Assembly (NCBI GenBank): GCA_013396525.1
Contig: VWYX01000200.1
Location: 245,475 to 309,474, forward strand
Length of the DNA stretch: 64,000 bases
Origin: Chaetorhynchus papuensis
Lineage: Eukaryota > Chordata > Aves > Passeriformes > Rhipiduridae
Direction: 5' to 3'
Below are positions 1 to 14,989 of this stretch, one piece after another. Positions within the stretch are counted from its first letter, which is position 1. Each line of letters starts with the position of its first letter. The notes below the pieces were generated by a model. The model saw only the letters and a list, made by a program, of their open reading frames with translations. It ran no database searches and had not been told where the DNA came from. The translations under genes and the position numbers were made by a program.

Positions 1-3000
1 TGCAGGTAGGGATAGAGTTAAGCCTTTAGTTCATCACCACACTCAGCTGAAGCTCAGAGGAAGAGACAGATATAATCTCTACTGCAGGCACTGACAATTT
101 CTGCTTTTCAAAGTTTGTGGGCAAAGGTAACTTCTATAAACAGACCATACACTCTCAAAGGAAGTGTGTCTAACCCAAAATTTTTCTTCACAGACTTTCC
201 AGAAGAAAAATATTTGTTTGCTAAGGGATTTTTTGTTGTAGAAAGATGACAGTTATTTCAAAAGTTTGGTCAACCCTATTGAAAATGCAGAATATCTGCC
301 TTTCTGTGCAAATGCATTCTGCCAGGGAGCCTATGCTGCTGCTGACCAAGTGGGTGTAGAGCAGTGTCATGACTTGCAGAGGCAGCAGCTTGAAAGCTTT
401 TCACAGCCACACTAGCAGTATTAGCCACATTAGCCACCGCAGCACTGAAGTCAGTAACAATTTTTCCCAGAAAAGCTATTTTCTTTCTAACTCTGTGCTA
501 CACTGTTTTCAGCCAGCAGGCTAACTCAGCAAGAGCTATGTGAGGACAAATGGAGAAGAGGACCGAGGCAGTGTCCTGTCCCTGAAACAGGTGTCAGTGC
601 AGAGCATGCACAGGAAACTGACCCCATCACTTTCATCTGTCATATTTCATTACGTTCCCATACACATTGTATTGAAATGAGGAGATACAGTGAATAAAGC
701 CACTGTAGTCTTCAGTTCGTAACTGTAAATTGTGCAAGTTCATCCCCCAAGAAAGCAGTCCAAGTTCAGCTCCTAGAAATCTAACTCTGGTGGAAATGGC
801 ACATGAAATTCTTCGGGGGTAATGGATGTGTAAATAAAATGTAGTGCTTTCCGTAGCTGATACATTTGGATTTAAACCAGAAGGTTAAGATTGCCTGAGC
901 ACATAGTTCAAACACTCCAGGAAAAAAATGCTCAGGTCCCAAGACAAAGTAGACAAGTATGGGTTTATGCTCCTGGTAGAAGTTTTTTTAAATTACCAGA
1001 ATGTTATCAGTTAAATAACAGCAGCTGCCATAATGAAGATATGACAGGAAATCTGTGTTTCACAAAATCCCGTGCTTTGGACAAAAATTTGGGTTATTAG
1101 GCCTCAATCCAGACAAAAAAAATATATATTTTAAAGCCACCAAAAAAATACAGAGGCCAAATATATATTTATAGCTGAAAGGCCAATAAATAAGGAACAG
1201 TTTTTAAACCACTTATTCACACTACTGAGATCTTACAGGAACTAGACTTAAATATATAAACAACCGTTAATAAATCTTTTCAAATGGTTTTGTTCTTAGG
1301 GCTGGATACTTATATATCTCTTTAATCTGCAACTTGATTGATGTCTTTAGGTATTTTAGAAATAAACACGACCATGGAAATGTATTTAAAATGTGGTTTA
1401 CTGTGAATGGCCTCTAAAGTTGAGTGTATTAGCAGCTCCCTGAAATCTCTTCCATCTCCCTCTGAACTGCAGGACCTTACTGCATCTCCCTGTGTTGCCA
1501 ATAGAAATGTTAGCAGAATCAAACCCTTAACAAATGTATGTCAACATGGCAATAATAGATTCCAGTCCTGCACAGACCTGGGTGTGTGCTTAATATCAAG
1601 CACATGAGTAACTCCAGGCTAGAACCTGAGCATACAAAGGAGCACAGTCCAATCCATTGAACTCCTGCGTACCCTTTGACAGGTATTCTTTCGCTTGTCA
1701 CCTCCACTCCAGCCCTCAAAACACAAGTCTCCCTTTTATTAGTTTCCTAAGCATAGATTTTTACCATCATTTAGTGCTTTTAAGGTTTCAGAAGAAATAA
1801 AATATATAAACCCATTTTAATATATTAGACAGATGCAAAAATTATCAAGAATTCCGGATTTTGTTAAAATAAATTAATAAACTTGTGCGCCAAGCTTCTA
1901 TGTTAAATATGCAGGAAAGGCAACAATTTAAGGAAACAAAACCAAAGCAAAACAATATAAAGAAACAATTTTCAGGTAAAAAAGTTCAGTAGAAATTCTG
2001 TGAACTTTAGGATGGTGCATGAAGACATCCTAAGTAGGGCTAAAATCTCCTTATGAATTCACCTTGCTCTTCTTTGGCATGCTTTTGGCATGTGCCTCCA
2101 AGGTGGCTAAGAGAGTGGGTGATTTTGTCCAGCATTTGAGGTGCTTCATTGAGCACCTCAGGGTAAGCTGGGAACAGTTTTGGTCTTGACTTCCTGGCTT
2201 CTTTGGGCTTGTCAGTGGTCTGTCAGGGTGTTTGGGGTTTCTTTCCCCATGTAGGAATAGAGTGCTGTACTGACTGAAGCCAGGGAAAATATTATGTCTT
2301 TAAATAGACAAAGTTTTCCCATGTTACAATACTACTTGCAAAGAATTTTGAGCTATGTCTGAATGTAGAAATGACTGCATAGGTCTGAATTTAACTTTCA
2401 GAAAAGTACTTTTTAAGTAAAGTGTCTTGGCTTTTTTTGATGTCCAGCTGTAAACAAATATTTGTTTCATTATTTTTAATGTATTTTTTACAATACTATC
2501 TGCTGTATAATACCTATTATTTTACTGTTTCATGCCCTATAAACACTGTTTTCAGTCTTGTCTCTTCCTGCAGTAGTAGCTTGTTGTCAAAGTAAAAGTA
2601 AACTGGTTTACAACATCAAAGAATAAAGCTGGCCTGGATTAGATTGTCAGCGTGTAAAAGCCAGCTGGCATGAGAGCTTACCTGTCTACAGTCACATGTA
2701 GCTCCTTCTCTGTTAAAGTTTGGATAATCAAATCGTGAAATGCAGTTGTTTCTGAGCAATATATTGCAAGGTGGGAAACTCACCTTACTCACAATTACTT
2801 TAATTCAGACATTTACCAAGGACATTTGGACCCAGCACCACTGGTACAGCACCTGTGCTCGTGGCCATCAGAAATGGCAGCCTTGATGTGCTTGCACATC
2901 TTCCCCATGTGCAACTCCAGCTTAGATGCTGCTCATCAGTGGTGTTTGGCCTCTGCCAGGACTGGGCTCAACTAGTTCATGGAGATGAGATCTTACTCTC

Positions 3001-6000
3001 TTACAGATAAGTATGTGGTGTGAATGAGTGGGAAGAATCACTGCAATCAGTGAGTTTGAGTGGATGCTTCTGTGGGAAGGATTTTTTTTTTACTATTTGA
3101 GTGATTACTGCTATTCAATTTTCTTTAAAAAACAGCTTAATCAATCAGTCTCCTCAATGTCAAGCAAAATACTTTGTGGCTTAAAAAGTGACTCTAAAAC
3201 CTCATTCCCAAAGCTTAATAATTTTAACAATAAATCTCAATTTCCAAGAAAATGAGGTTACCTTAGCAAATTTACTTTGTTTACTGTTGTCTGTTTTAAA
3301 AATAACTGCTGTAGTAGGAAGTGTAAGAGGCTTTTTAGTAAATGATACTTTCCCTGTGCTTTGTTTTCGCAGCATGACAATAGGGCTAAGGGCTAGCAGA
3401 AAAGCCCTGCACACATTCAGCTGGCCAGGGCTCAGCAGTTCCCCAGATCTGCAAGCCATATCTGGCCATTTAGCAGGAGTGGCCAGGAGGCAACAACTGA
3501 CCACTGTCCCCCGATAAGGGGCAGACATTTGCATCCCAGGACATAGGCTGGCTGATACTCGGTGAAATCGGGCAGTCTGAAGTGCTGTAACCCATTTAGC
3601 CATGTATGCAAATGATACACAAATCACTGCAAAAAATAACAAGCCTGGGGAAATCCAGGCACTGGAATAAAATACTCCTTTCCCACTCTTGTCCCTCATC
3701 TCCCCAGCTGTTCAGCCAGTGTGCTGGATGAGCTCTGTGCCAACCCAGCTGTGCTGGCATTTGCTCCCCGTAATGTTCCTGCCCTTCCCTGAGTCTCCAC
3801 CTCTTCCCTCCTGCAGCAGAGGCCATTTAGCCGGGGTGTGTGCCGCAGAGGGGAGGCAGAGCCATCCCCATCCCGACAGGGTGTATGTAGTAGGTGTAGG
3901 GCTGGCTACCATTTGGGAATCCTGTTCTGTCCCCTCTCAAATCACCCCCAGGGATGGAGGGCTGAGGGGAGCACCTGTTAGAGCAGCTCTGCCTGGTCAC
4001 CGGTGCCACACGGGGGGCGTGCAAGAAAAAGCCATTCAGAGAGAGCTCTCTAGCAAGAAGCCTGGCCCCTGTAAGAGAGGGGTCTGAGAAGGCCAGGGAG
4101 GTGGAGGAAGGACTTCATGAACTCACAGAGCTTTATGTCCTTACAAAGAGAACAGCTGAGCCTGGCTGGGTCTGTGGACAGCAGCACAACCCCCGCAAAG
4201 CACGTGGCTGCCCTCAGCTAACCCGAGTTGATGTAATTAGCCTGTTTTAAAACCCGCTATGTGCAAGGGCTGCTTTGGGCAGCCTGGTGAAGGTGGCTGG
4301 GAGCTGCTGGGGGCACCCTGGCAAAGGTGGGTGCTGGGGTGCTAGAGTGGCAGAGGTGAGGAGCTGCTGCAGACAGATCCTGCATCCTGCAGTGGTACAG
4401 GGGATTGGTGTGGGGAGCAGAGAGGCAGTGGTCCTTTCTTTGCCAAACACAGGTGGCAGTGAGAGCAGTAAGAAATATTTAGGAGTGTGCAGTAAGTCTG
4501 TAATAACAAGGATCTTAGTGCAAAATATTCCCTCTTTAGTACTTGCTCTTTCACATCCTTCTCCCATACCACTGCTTTCCATGGCAATTCAGGAACGGGT
4601 ATCTGCTTTGCACCAGAGGTAGATGTCTGATGGTAGGCAAGTATAATCATAGTCTTTTATTTCCATGACAAACCAACAATGAAAAGTTTCCCCGCTGCCT
4701 TCTCATGAAATAAAGCAGAGAGACAAAGAGAAGTGGTCAGGCAGAGAAGTGAAAGACCCTCTCTGGAGCCAGTCATTTAACAATGATTACTCTGCAGCTC
4801 CTTGCCCAGCAGAAATGAGATGGAGGTGCATTAGGGTAAGAAAGTGATTACACTGTCTCCCTTTCAAGCTCTAGACCGGTGCTGTGACTTGATACGGTTT
4901 TTATCAGAGACTGCAATGCTGCATTACCAAGTAAGCAGTAAATTATGTCGAAATCAATTATACTACCCCAAGCAGAGATTCTGAGTAGAAAATGAATGGG
5001 TCTGGGGGTGGAAGGAACAGACACTGCTTATGCATTTTGATTAGATAGCCAGCTATCATCCTCCACGAGAAAGGAACAGCCAGCAAGTCATGAGATCAGG
5101 AATATTAGGGTGACTTTATCACACATTATATTTTATGTATGTTTTACTGCAGCCTACAAAAGGGGAGCATGGACCTTACCATGAGTCCTCTTGTATGATA
5201 CAAGCTTTTCTGTTTTCAAGTGCTTTAATCCAGCTTCTGAAAAAAAATAATTATATGACCTATATGTATAGGCTGACAGAGAAGATATTCACTATGAACC
5301 TTTATGTCCAGAAAGTGTATGGATCAATGAATCTTTATTTTTAAAAGGCAGAGTGATCAAAAGAATAGATTAATGTTTAAAAAAAACCCCATTTTGTTGC
5401 AAATTGTGGTGGTGTTTGCATGGAAATGATCAGACAAAAATCCCTCCTGAAATTCTAATGGGTGAAAAGATTCTTGTTACAGTAGATTACTACAAACAAA
5501 ACCCAAAGCATTTACTGCCAGCCTGCTAAACAGAGCAGGAGGAAATTTACTCAGGCTGACATTCAGAGTCTAGTTACAGGCCTGTGAAGCTGAAGTAAGG
5601 GCAGTTAAATTTCCAGAACTGGGATCACTCCCAAATTGGTGAGAAATATTTCTGTCTTCTCTGAAGATCATAAGCAGTGCTTATGTTTGTTGACTGACAT
5701 CTCTGTACTGAGAGAAAAGTAATCATTGTCTTTGGGGTTGTGGGGGCTTGTGCTGGTGTGCTTCTGACTTATAACGGGGCATCTGATCATTCTCACACAC
5801 AGTTTGCCATCCAAGCAGACGTGTTACCCTGCAAGTTTAGCTCCCTCTAATCTCACTCCAGTACCACTGAAGCAACAGGAATATAGTGAGATGCAGAAGG
5901 CAGAATTTAATTCCTCAGGTGTAAATATAAACTATCCCATCAGACCTGTGCTGAATTTTATTCTTCACCCTAAAAGCCCTGTCTTGGAGTCTCTTTACAC

Positions 6001-9000
6001 TGCAGCAGGAAAAAGTGGCTTCTAGGAGCTCCCAACAGGTTGATATGGCTTTTCTCGCACAAAAATGTGTACTTCCCTGTGTCAGTACTTCTTTCCCCCA
6101 TTTTTGCAGGAAACAAAGCTAGAGAGAAGCCATTAGAGAGGTGCTAACCATTGAAAAGGCTCAGGAGTTCATTCTCTAACAGCCAGTCCTGGGAATAAAT
6201 TCCACTCAGAAGTGAAACTGTATGCTCTAGAAAGATGAGACCTAAAATGACCTGATTTGTATTATAATGAAAATAAATGTAATAGAAAGTAAAAATATCA
6301 AACTAAAAGCATTCTATAAATTTTACCAAACTTTTGAATATTCTGATACTTAGCTTGCCTAATATTTGATTTACCCTTTTCTTGCCTGCAAAGACTTGTC
6401 CTATTAAAAAATAAAACCTGCTAAACAGTCACACCTGTTGAAAGAACATCAGAAAACTTGCTTATTGAAGAAACATGGATTTGATTTCATTGGATTTAAA
6501 ACTTAGTGAAAAAAAAATTAAGTTGCATACCTCACTAACAGTTTTCTACAGCATTTTAGAGGCTTGCTAAAATTTCTTCTGTGATGGGGTGCTGCATGGA
6601 TAGTTTTCATGACTGAACCACTACCTTTATGGATGACACCACTCTAATTACTGTCTGCTTCAGTTTCTGCACCTGTAAAACCTTAAGTTTTATCTTTCAA
6701 GGTGTTTTGAGATCTATTGTGCAAAGAGATATTTAAGAATTTACCACTGGAATGATAATTAAATTATACTATTGATAATAAATTCAGATGTTATGACAGC
6801 TGTTTATGTTAAACCCGATAAAAAAGGTGTTGCTCTACGATGCTGTCAGAACTCTGCTAAAAGTACAGACTTTTAACAAAGTTGCCTTCCTAAGCACTTG
6901 TGAGCACAAGATTCTGGCAGTGTCTGTGCTATGTTTCAGCAGTGCAGTTTGCAGAGCTGGCTGGAGCTTGCATGTTCCATAGCCCAGATTTTTGGGCTAA
7001 GCCACAAGGCTGTAGGATGTCTTCACGAGGTCTCCTCAACATTTTCCAGCAGCCTTAGTCCTCTGATACCTGCAGCCACTGTGTTTCCTCTTGGCACTTT
7101 GTGTCGTGGCCCATGTCAGCTTTTCTAACAACTACAGGTTGGTGCCACAAAAGCAAATGTCATTCAAGGTTCAGGGATCTCCCCACTACAGGTTTGGACA
7201 AATCCGTTCTTTGTTCCAAACTAATGACCTGGGATGATGATAACATTAAGGCAGGCAAGTGTGGCCTCAAGCACAGATTCAAGCTTTGCTTAAGTTATGC
7301 AACAGGTATCCAAAGTTCCCAACTGCCTCGTGTGAAAATAGGTGCATTGATAGTTTTCCTTGCCTGTTTCTCTTGTGCTCTTTTTCTAAACTGTATTGTC
7401 TTGCACGGTGAAAAAATGTCCTGTTTCACTCCTGAGGATGATGTTCAGTAGTTGCATGTAGTGGCTGCTAGGTGCCCTCCACCAGGTGGGAGTTCCTATA
7501 ATGCAATCCCAAATCCCATGTCTCTTACCAAAAGCAGATGGGATATGGCTTTATTTCTCTTTCACTGCTTACAGCTGGGGAAACTGAGGACATTTATAAA
7601 GTGCCACGAATTCTCCAAAGTGTCTATCCTGCACTGACTTAGACCTTATGTATCCTGGACGAGGGGAGGCAGGGCAGATGCCTCAGCCTGAGCTGTGACA
7701 CCGCACATCTTTACAAAAGTAGCTGCACAGTGTGAAGCAGGGAATGCAGCCTTCTATGCAAGGAGTCCTTCCACCACCAATTTAGACCTGGGTTACTCTA
7801 TGCTTGCTGTTCCTATTACCTTGTCCTGTCAAGAAGTTAAATCACTTGATCTGTTTTCCTCCCTCCTGAATCTGAACTGCAGCTGAACTGGACAGAGACC
7901 ATTTCAGTGGAATGCACAGGGCATAGAAGTGTCTGTCTACTTGCCAACACAGCAGAAGAGGCAGCTAGAATGGGAAACTCCTTATGCCCTCCCATTGGAA
8001 GTGAGATATACACAATTTTTATATTATTATTTTCATATGTAAAGTCTGGCAACATCAATAGAGGGTACAAAAACCTCATTCCTTGGGACTAGGATGGGTA
8101 GCTGTGTGTGCACACCAACACTTAAGGAGTAAAATGTGGCTGAAGCTATCCTTAAGAGGCACTTCATCCTTTAAAGAAAGGATAAAGGTCCTACCTTGTG
8201 AAAGGAGTTACCTGGGTACAGAAACAAGGTTGTTGTTGCTGTAAGAGAAAACTTTTAAGGACATTTCAATGAGTTTGGAACTCATATCTGAATGGCAATT
8301 GTGGAGACGTAGGGTCTTAAGCAATTTCATTGCTTCTGAAAATGTTATGTATTTTTTATACGTTTATAGCTTTCCAACAGGGAGTTTCTTTGTGGTGCTC
8401 TTATAACTTTCTGTCAAGGCAATTTTACAGCATAATTTAGAAAATCTCAAAGGTTGTAATTTAAAAAATCTTTTTCATATTATCTAAATAATTTTTTCTT
8501 ACCTCTTTTCTTGCATATTTACATTTTCTGCATATTTAAAAGCCTCTTTGGCCCCTCAACATACAAACTCAAACTTTAAAAGAATAAACAATAAAACGAG
8601 GCTCTCCTCCATTTGCGGGCAAATTTCCTCTAATTTCAGAGCTCTAGGGGAAAATAAAGCACTTGAACCTAGTGGCTTACAATTCCATGCTCAATGTAAA
8701 GGCACTATCAGTGTAGTGTATACAAAGTGATAGTGTAGTGTCTGTTCCCTGAGGAAGAGTAGATAAAGTAATCTACCAACACAAATGGACTTCAAACAGT
8801 AGCTTTCAGCTAACAAAAACAAACACCACATCCCAGATTAAAAAGAAAAAAAAAAGTAAAAAAATTCCCTGCACTTCTCAGCTTTCCCCCAGGAACATTC
8901 TTCCTTCCTCTGAGTTCCATGTTGTCATGGAGAGAGATGTGTTAAGGTCTGTGAAACTGGCAGGCTGCTTGCTTTCAGTGTTTTAATTCACAACTAATGT

Positions 9001-12000
9001 CCACTAAGCAAAAGGAGGCCTTGTTACTGCTGCAAAAACAATAACTTCATGGTGCAGAACTGGCTGCACAGTAGGAAATGCAGGCATCTTTCCCTGAGAG
9101 TCCATATTTGCTCAGGTGCTTGAATTAAGTATTTCACTGAAAAAAGGTGCTCTGCTTTAAACTTGTGAGTACTGTGGATTACTCAAGCAGGGTTTCTTCC
9201 ACGTTGATTCAGGATGAAATTGAATATTGAAGGGGGCAACCTTTAAAATTTGTGTCTGTATCTGACACCTTACAAGAGTCAATTGTTTGGAAGAGTTTGA
9301 TTTGTCACTTGCTACCAATTTACAATTTCGAGGGAACAGCAACGTTCAAGGAAGAACCAGAAGACTGTTTGAGGGAAAAGAGCTGAAAGATAGCTGTGAA
9401 AATGAAGAATCAAGTCAACACCAGAAAGTTAAGGAAAAATTTAGCTGCAAATAAAACTGCAGGCAAGATATTGGAGAGAGGAATAGCAGAAATTAGCAAG
9501 AAAATCAAGAAAGCTACAGTTCTTTTCTTAAGTATTGCTTCATTTTCAAACCGGTTGCTCACAGGAAGGATTCCAAGGTAACCACCATTACTATAAGATA
9601 AATATTTGGTATATTCTCAAATTTGATTACCTTTTTTCCTATAATATGCTTACCTTGTTTTCATCCTGGATTTCATGGGGGTGAGTGTGTCTTAAAAGGC
9701 AAAATCTTATGAAAAGCAGTGAAAAGTATGTTTGTTATCACATAAGTTAAAAGCAGCATTAACCACTTAATATTAAAAATCATATGATTATAGAACTAAA
9801 ACTATAAAGAACATATCTGTATCTGTATTGAGAATTACAGAACACCTTATTTGAATATATTGCTGATAGTGCTGACCATGTATACATGTAAAGAGGCAGC
9901 ATAAATTAGCTATTGATATAGATTCCTTCAGTCCTCAGTGCAAATGCATGGAGTTTATAATCCAGTTTTTCATTTTTTAAGGCAATACTAAAAGTAGCTT
10001 AGTTGTAAATTTTTTTGATCAAGTCTAATATCCCAGCTCTTTATTGGTGATACCACAGAGTTTGTAGAAATTTGGCCAAATGCTTTGGTAAAGATGTTGT
10101 CTTCTTCCTTTCACCTAGTATACTCAGGGCTTTTGATAAATGAAGGTAATGTCATTCACATTGGGCATGTTACAGCAAATCTGGAAAAAATGGAATTATT
10201 TTGAAAATAAATAAATCACCTATTCTATTGAAGGTTATTTGAATTAAAAAACAATGGCAATGCTCATCACTTCTGCAAACAATGTAAGGGGACAGAAAGG
10301 CACATTTTACACTAGATTTACTGAGTATATCGCTATTGTTTACTAACATAATATTTTCTTCCCAGCCTCGGGTAGAGAGTACTGATTACATTCTTTCCTG
10401 TTCTTATGCAAATTCTCTTCTCAGTTGTTGCATTTTTGCAATATCTATTAATGCTCAATGGAAGCCTACTTTGTTGTGTGGGTTTAGCACGTAAATAGTT
10501 ATGCCTAGTTTTTGAGACTCTGTGCGTCCTGTAACTTTTTTATGTCACCACGTCACTTAAGTCACCACTACTTCATTTTTATTCCTCCTGCTCTCCATAA
10601 TTCGTCTTTGAAATGGGCAGTGAATGAATCTCCAGAAACATTTTCTCTGAGGATACTGCACTGATCATAGAATAAAACGGCACTCTGAACTGTGAATGGA
10701 TTGTTGTGGTTCCTTAGCTTCATTTCAATCGAAGAGAAATTCCTTCTATTTCTGTTAATAGGGATTATGTTCTAGTAGGAGGTAATGTATATCCATCATT
10801 CTTTGTGATCAGTAAAATAACTTTTACTTTCACAGCCTTGATAATAAGTAATCTGTGCTGTGCTTTCTACACTAACTCTTACAGTTTAGAAGCCTTTTAG
10901 GACAAAAATGTATTCCAAAATCAATGGCTATGAATCCTATAAGTAGCTGAAAACAAGCAAACACATACTTGGATATGTCCTCCACTGGACAAAATTGAGC
11001 TAAATTCCAACCAGAAACCACTAGGTCAACAGTTGGTCAACACAGGCCTGAAAAATGAATAAAATAAAATTAACTCATATTTTACATAGGAACTTCAAAA
11101 TCCTGCAGATTAATTTTGACTCTTTGCATGATTTGAAAAGGAAAAATATACTGTAAAAGCTTTTGACAGCCAGTGGATGCTATTCAACCAGAATAGAATT
11201 AATTGGCTTGGAGGAGAAATAATTTGCTGAAATAACAACTAATGCATGTCGTCAGTGCAGTGAATGAGCCAGACCCACTAAATCATTGCTGGGATCTAGC
11301 CACTGCGCATAAGTCAAAGGTGCTAATCAAAGAATTTTCAATTGCTTTTGTGTGCACTAAATGTTTGAAAGAGTCATCTGTCTTCTTGAGTCTTTTTTGC
11401 TGATGTATATTTTCCTAGGTTGTCTTTAGAAGTGGAGTAAGAGTGACTGAGGTATTTCAGTACTATGTAAAACATATTTTCACTCTATAAATCCAGAAGT
11501 GCTGACCTACAGCGCCTTTACACTAGTCCATATGGGTTAGGACTGACCTTTAAGACTACTAAAATGTTTGGTTTATTTGAAGGGGTTTTCTTTCCTTTTA
11601 TTTCTTTTTTTTTTTCATGCTAACATGGATGTGAAACTACCTCGAGTCAGTGTCTGACTCTGTTAGGCAGAAGCTACTTATGTGCATTTCCTTCTGCATA
11701 AACCCAAACACTTCTCTGTTCAGCCAAGGTGACTGATGGAAAAAAATGCCATGAAATTAAAGAATTGACCAGTCCCTGCCATGTGCAGAGGTCATGAAAT
11801 GCTGAGGTTGGCACAGCTTTGGAGAGTGGCCAGGAAGCTGCAGCAGAGTTTTGGCAGTGAAATTAAGTGGGTAACAAAACACAAAAACAGGGGAAGTTAC
11901 AGAGAATCATGCAGGACAGCACTGTCACCAAAAGAAAGTGGGTCAAAAGTACCCTTGTGTATTAAGTACAAACGTTCTGATCATCTCCCACCACAGAGCC

Positions 12001-14753
12001 TGGTGTAAAGTTGGAAAAAGTGCACATGCAGTGGTATGACTATGTTTTCCCTTTGCTGGACATGACCTACTGGTTATGTAAGAATTCCCAAGATCTGGGT
12101 TCTCACATTTCACACCACTCATATTTTTTGCTTAAAATAAACCCCAAAAACTGACCAAACAGACAGAAAAGAAAATCCATTAAAAATTGCCTTTAAAATT
12201 ATATTTCTTCCTTCTTTCTTTTCCCTTAAAAAGGAAACCATGTAATCTGTAGAAAAGGATCTCATTCATGTTTGGCCATGTAGTTATATTTTCCTAGGTT
12301 CTACACTGATGATTAAAAAAATAATATCCTCTGTAGAGCCACAAGCTATCTGAACAAAAGTATGTGGATCAACTCTTTGGCCTAGTAACCTTAACATCCT
12401 ACTTTTAAGCTAATTCACAGACAAATGCTGAGTTACAGCAATTGAATGAAGGAACGGCCTCTGCACATCAGAATGAGACACGTATCACACAGTGCAGAGT
12501 CCCACTGCACACAAACTGTGATGCAAGGTACTTGAACTATAAATATGTAAGCCATAGATGTGTACTGGGGAATAAGAAATACGATCATTTTGATGCACAA
12601 AGTGTAAGAAATGACAGATATTACAGAATTTTCCTCCACTCATGGTGAACGGTCTCTAGATTAGAGGTGGGGGAAATGAAAAGATGCGTATATGCAATCT
12701 TTGCAGTCTTTGGGGGATAAAGCAAATAAAATCAAAACTCTTTTGTTTATACTTGAGGGTAATTCAATTTCATCTCATTCAGAACATGACAGAAAGATGA
12801 AAACTAAAATGAAAACAGCTTTTGAATTAAAGACAATCTTCAAATCAATCAACATTAAAGAAGAAAGGAATTGGAACAATAAGTGAATGACATGCGCTAT
12901 TGCTTGGAAACTTTTGAAATCTTATCTTTGTAAACAAAAGAAAATCTTCTATATTTGTGTATTGATGGGACTAATTTCATCACTTAAATTCCCTAAAACC
13001 ATAATACACCGGGTGACTCCAGTCATATTCTGTTCATAAAGCTGTTTGAAATTTACTCTGATCTTTTAATATTTGGATAGTCTTTATATATCTAAATATT
13101 CTCTTCTCTTAATAGAGAATATCTATCTGACACAAAATTTGTAAGTAGTTCTCTTTACCTCTTGGAGTAGATTGTAGAAATGTCCTTGCAGGCTGCTGAA
13201 AGAGAACATTCAGGACGGACTGAGCCCAGTAATTCATTAGAATTTATTCATAATATCTCAATCTCCTAATCCAATTCTTAGTAAGAATTTTGGTGTATAA
13301 AAGTCCATTTTATATACTTGCATGTCATTTTGGGGGATTTGGACATTTAATTAAGGAGCTTTAAAAATAAATTACAAGCTACTCTGTTCTCCACTATATT
13401 TCCCCTGAGAATGTATTAAATTAGGTGACAATAAGGTGAATTTATATTGCACTTGATTGAATAATTGAGTGAATTAAAATGGAACTAACTGCAAATGCAT
13501 GAAATGAGTGGTTTGTACTTCATCTTCTCTTTTATGCCACATGTTCAAGTGTAGTTCAAGTATGTGTCCATGATAAGCCCAGTTGCAAGAATATAGATAT
13601 ATGGATATAGATACATACATATACATACAAAAATGGCTGTTCCTTTAAGAAAGTTCAGCTGAAGACACTCATGCAATGGAAATATTAGGCATTAGGTCCA
13701 CTGGTGGTATTGGTGGTATGTTCAGATGTTTTACTACACAGGCTTTAAAGTCACTTTTTAACCAAAAAATATCGTACTTTTTCTGCTTGTCCACTTTCAT
13801 CTCTCACACTTTCTCCATGCTGCCCACTTCAGCTGACATATTCTCTATTTGCTCTTAAAAGCCTCTGTCGCCTTTTTGTTTTTCCCTGCACTGCTCCTAA
13901 AGCTAGGAATTTCTTGCCCCAAGTAAATATTCTTCCTCTTTCATGTGTCTCTTCTATGGTTCTACCACAAAGCAGACAAAAATTAGCTAACTTTAAATGG
14001 CTAATTGAGAGTCCTTTGGAGCCTGAGGGACTAGTGGAGAAAGACTACTTTCATACATTTAATCAAAACCTGATTAAAATATATATGAATACAAAAAGGT
14101 TTATATTAACAACCTGTTTTTTCCTCACTCATTACCTTTTGATTTTTTTCCATAGTTTCTTTGTGGAAGAGGCCATATTTGGTTTCTATTATACAGTACC
14201 TTGTACGACAGATCAGTTCTCATTGGAATTTCTGGGCTTTGCTACAGTGGAACTGTAAGAAGAGTAAGGCTAACGTTTTTTCCAGTGTTACGCAGTCATT
14301 TTAGGCTAGCTCTTATTCCAGTAGAAGTCAGCAGAGTAAAATTTGGACTTTTATGAAACAAATCACAAACTCCAATTGAGTCTCCTTTTTTTTAAAGAAG
14401 TGAAAGAACGCCAAAGAACAATAACTGCCCCCATGCTTGAAGTTTTATCACTGCCTTCAGTGAGAACAGTCAAGTACTTTCTGAGTTTTTCCAACTCAGA
14501 CACCTGAGTATCATGATCTGCCAAGTAAACCTGGTATCTAAACTGCAATGCAAACCTAACCTAAATATAAAAAAAATCCCCCAAACCCCCAAGAAACCAA
14601 ATAACACTGTGGAATACTTTTTTGTTCTAAACGTAACTTCCACTTGTACATCTGTCTTTGAGTGGTAGCTACAATGCTTAATAACCATGCTGCATCCAGG
14701 AAATATCCATTATTCATTTCCAGTGTACCTTCTGGCTGATTTTCTGAATCTAC
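1..14753. other. Unannotated single-copy DNA, no supportable gene
   Basis: I read both strands and found only short open frames that look like chance, with no recognisable protein family, RNA gene or mobile element. The stretch from about 3.4 to 4.4 kb is clearly richer in G and C than its surroundings but has few CpGs, so it is not a convincing CpG island. The segment from about 4.76 to 4.98 kb looks like ordered non-repetitive sequence of the sort often seen in conserved non-coding elements, but that is only an impression. Near 7.57 kb a short match to the MIR-type string 'ggggaaactgagg' occurs; it is too short to call. Confidence 0.5.
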
Positions 14754-14989
14754 CTTCTGTTGGAGAGTTTTCTGCTAGATTGAATCGGCCTTTATGTGGC
14801 AGTGCCTGAGTGTCCAGGTTTTTTAGTTTCAGATTTTTGCCATGCTCTGTGTCTGTAACTTCACTTGACATCAGCCGAAGTCTTGGGAATTTCCAGCAGG
14901 AAATGCTACCCCCACTATGATCAGACACACTCTTGTTGTCTGCAGTTGATGTTTTATTTTGAACACCAAGCATTCCTCCCTTCATATAT
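14754..14989 (-). CDS. Candidate internal exon of an unknown protein
   Basis: On the - strand this segment is open for about 78 codons, in a frame that runs on to a stop at 14,710. An AG acceptor (ctcag) lies just before 14,989 and a donor-like AG|GTAGAT follows 14,754. The peptide is hydrophilic and rich in Ser, Lys, Asn and Glu, with pieces such as KSVSDHSGGSIS and CWKFPRLRLMSSEV, and looks like a cytoplasmic tail or linker. The frame has a coding-like mix of codons, unlike the low-complexity chance frames nearby. The polypyrimidine tract before the acceptor is weak. I do not recognise the family. It could be an exon of a - strand gene, a fragment of a retrocopy, or a chance open frame. Confidence 0.28.

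Noticed and set aside
3202..3699. Longest open frame in the window (165 codons, - strand)
   Set aside because: Stop-codon frequency in DNA of this composition makes one frame of about this length plausible by chance over 128,000 reading positions. The peptide shows no domain or family, and overlapping frames on the other strand are similar.
3400..4420. GC-richer block as a possible CpG island promoter
   Set aside because: CpG dinucleotides are few and no exon or start-site signal accompanies it.
4440..4492. Small exon-like segment with cag acceptor and GTAAGT donor
   Set aside because: Only about 40 bases, no neighbour to join in phase, and such pairs are expected by chance in 64 kb.
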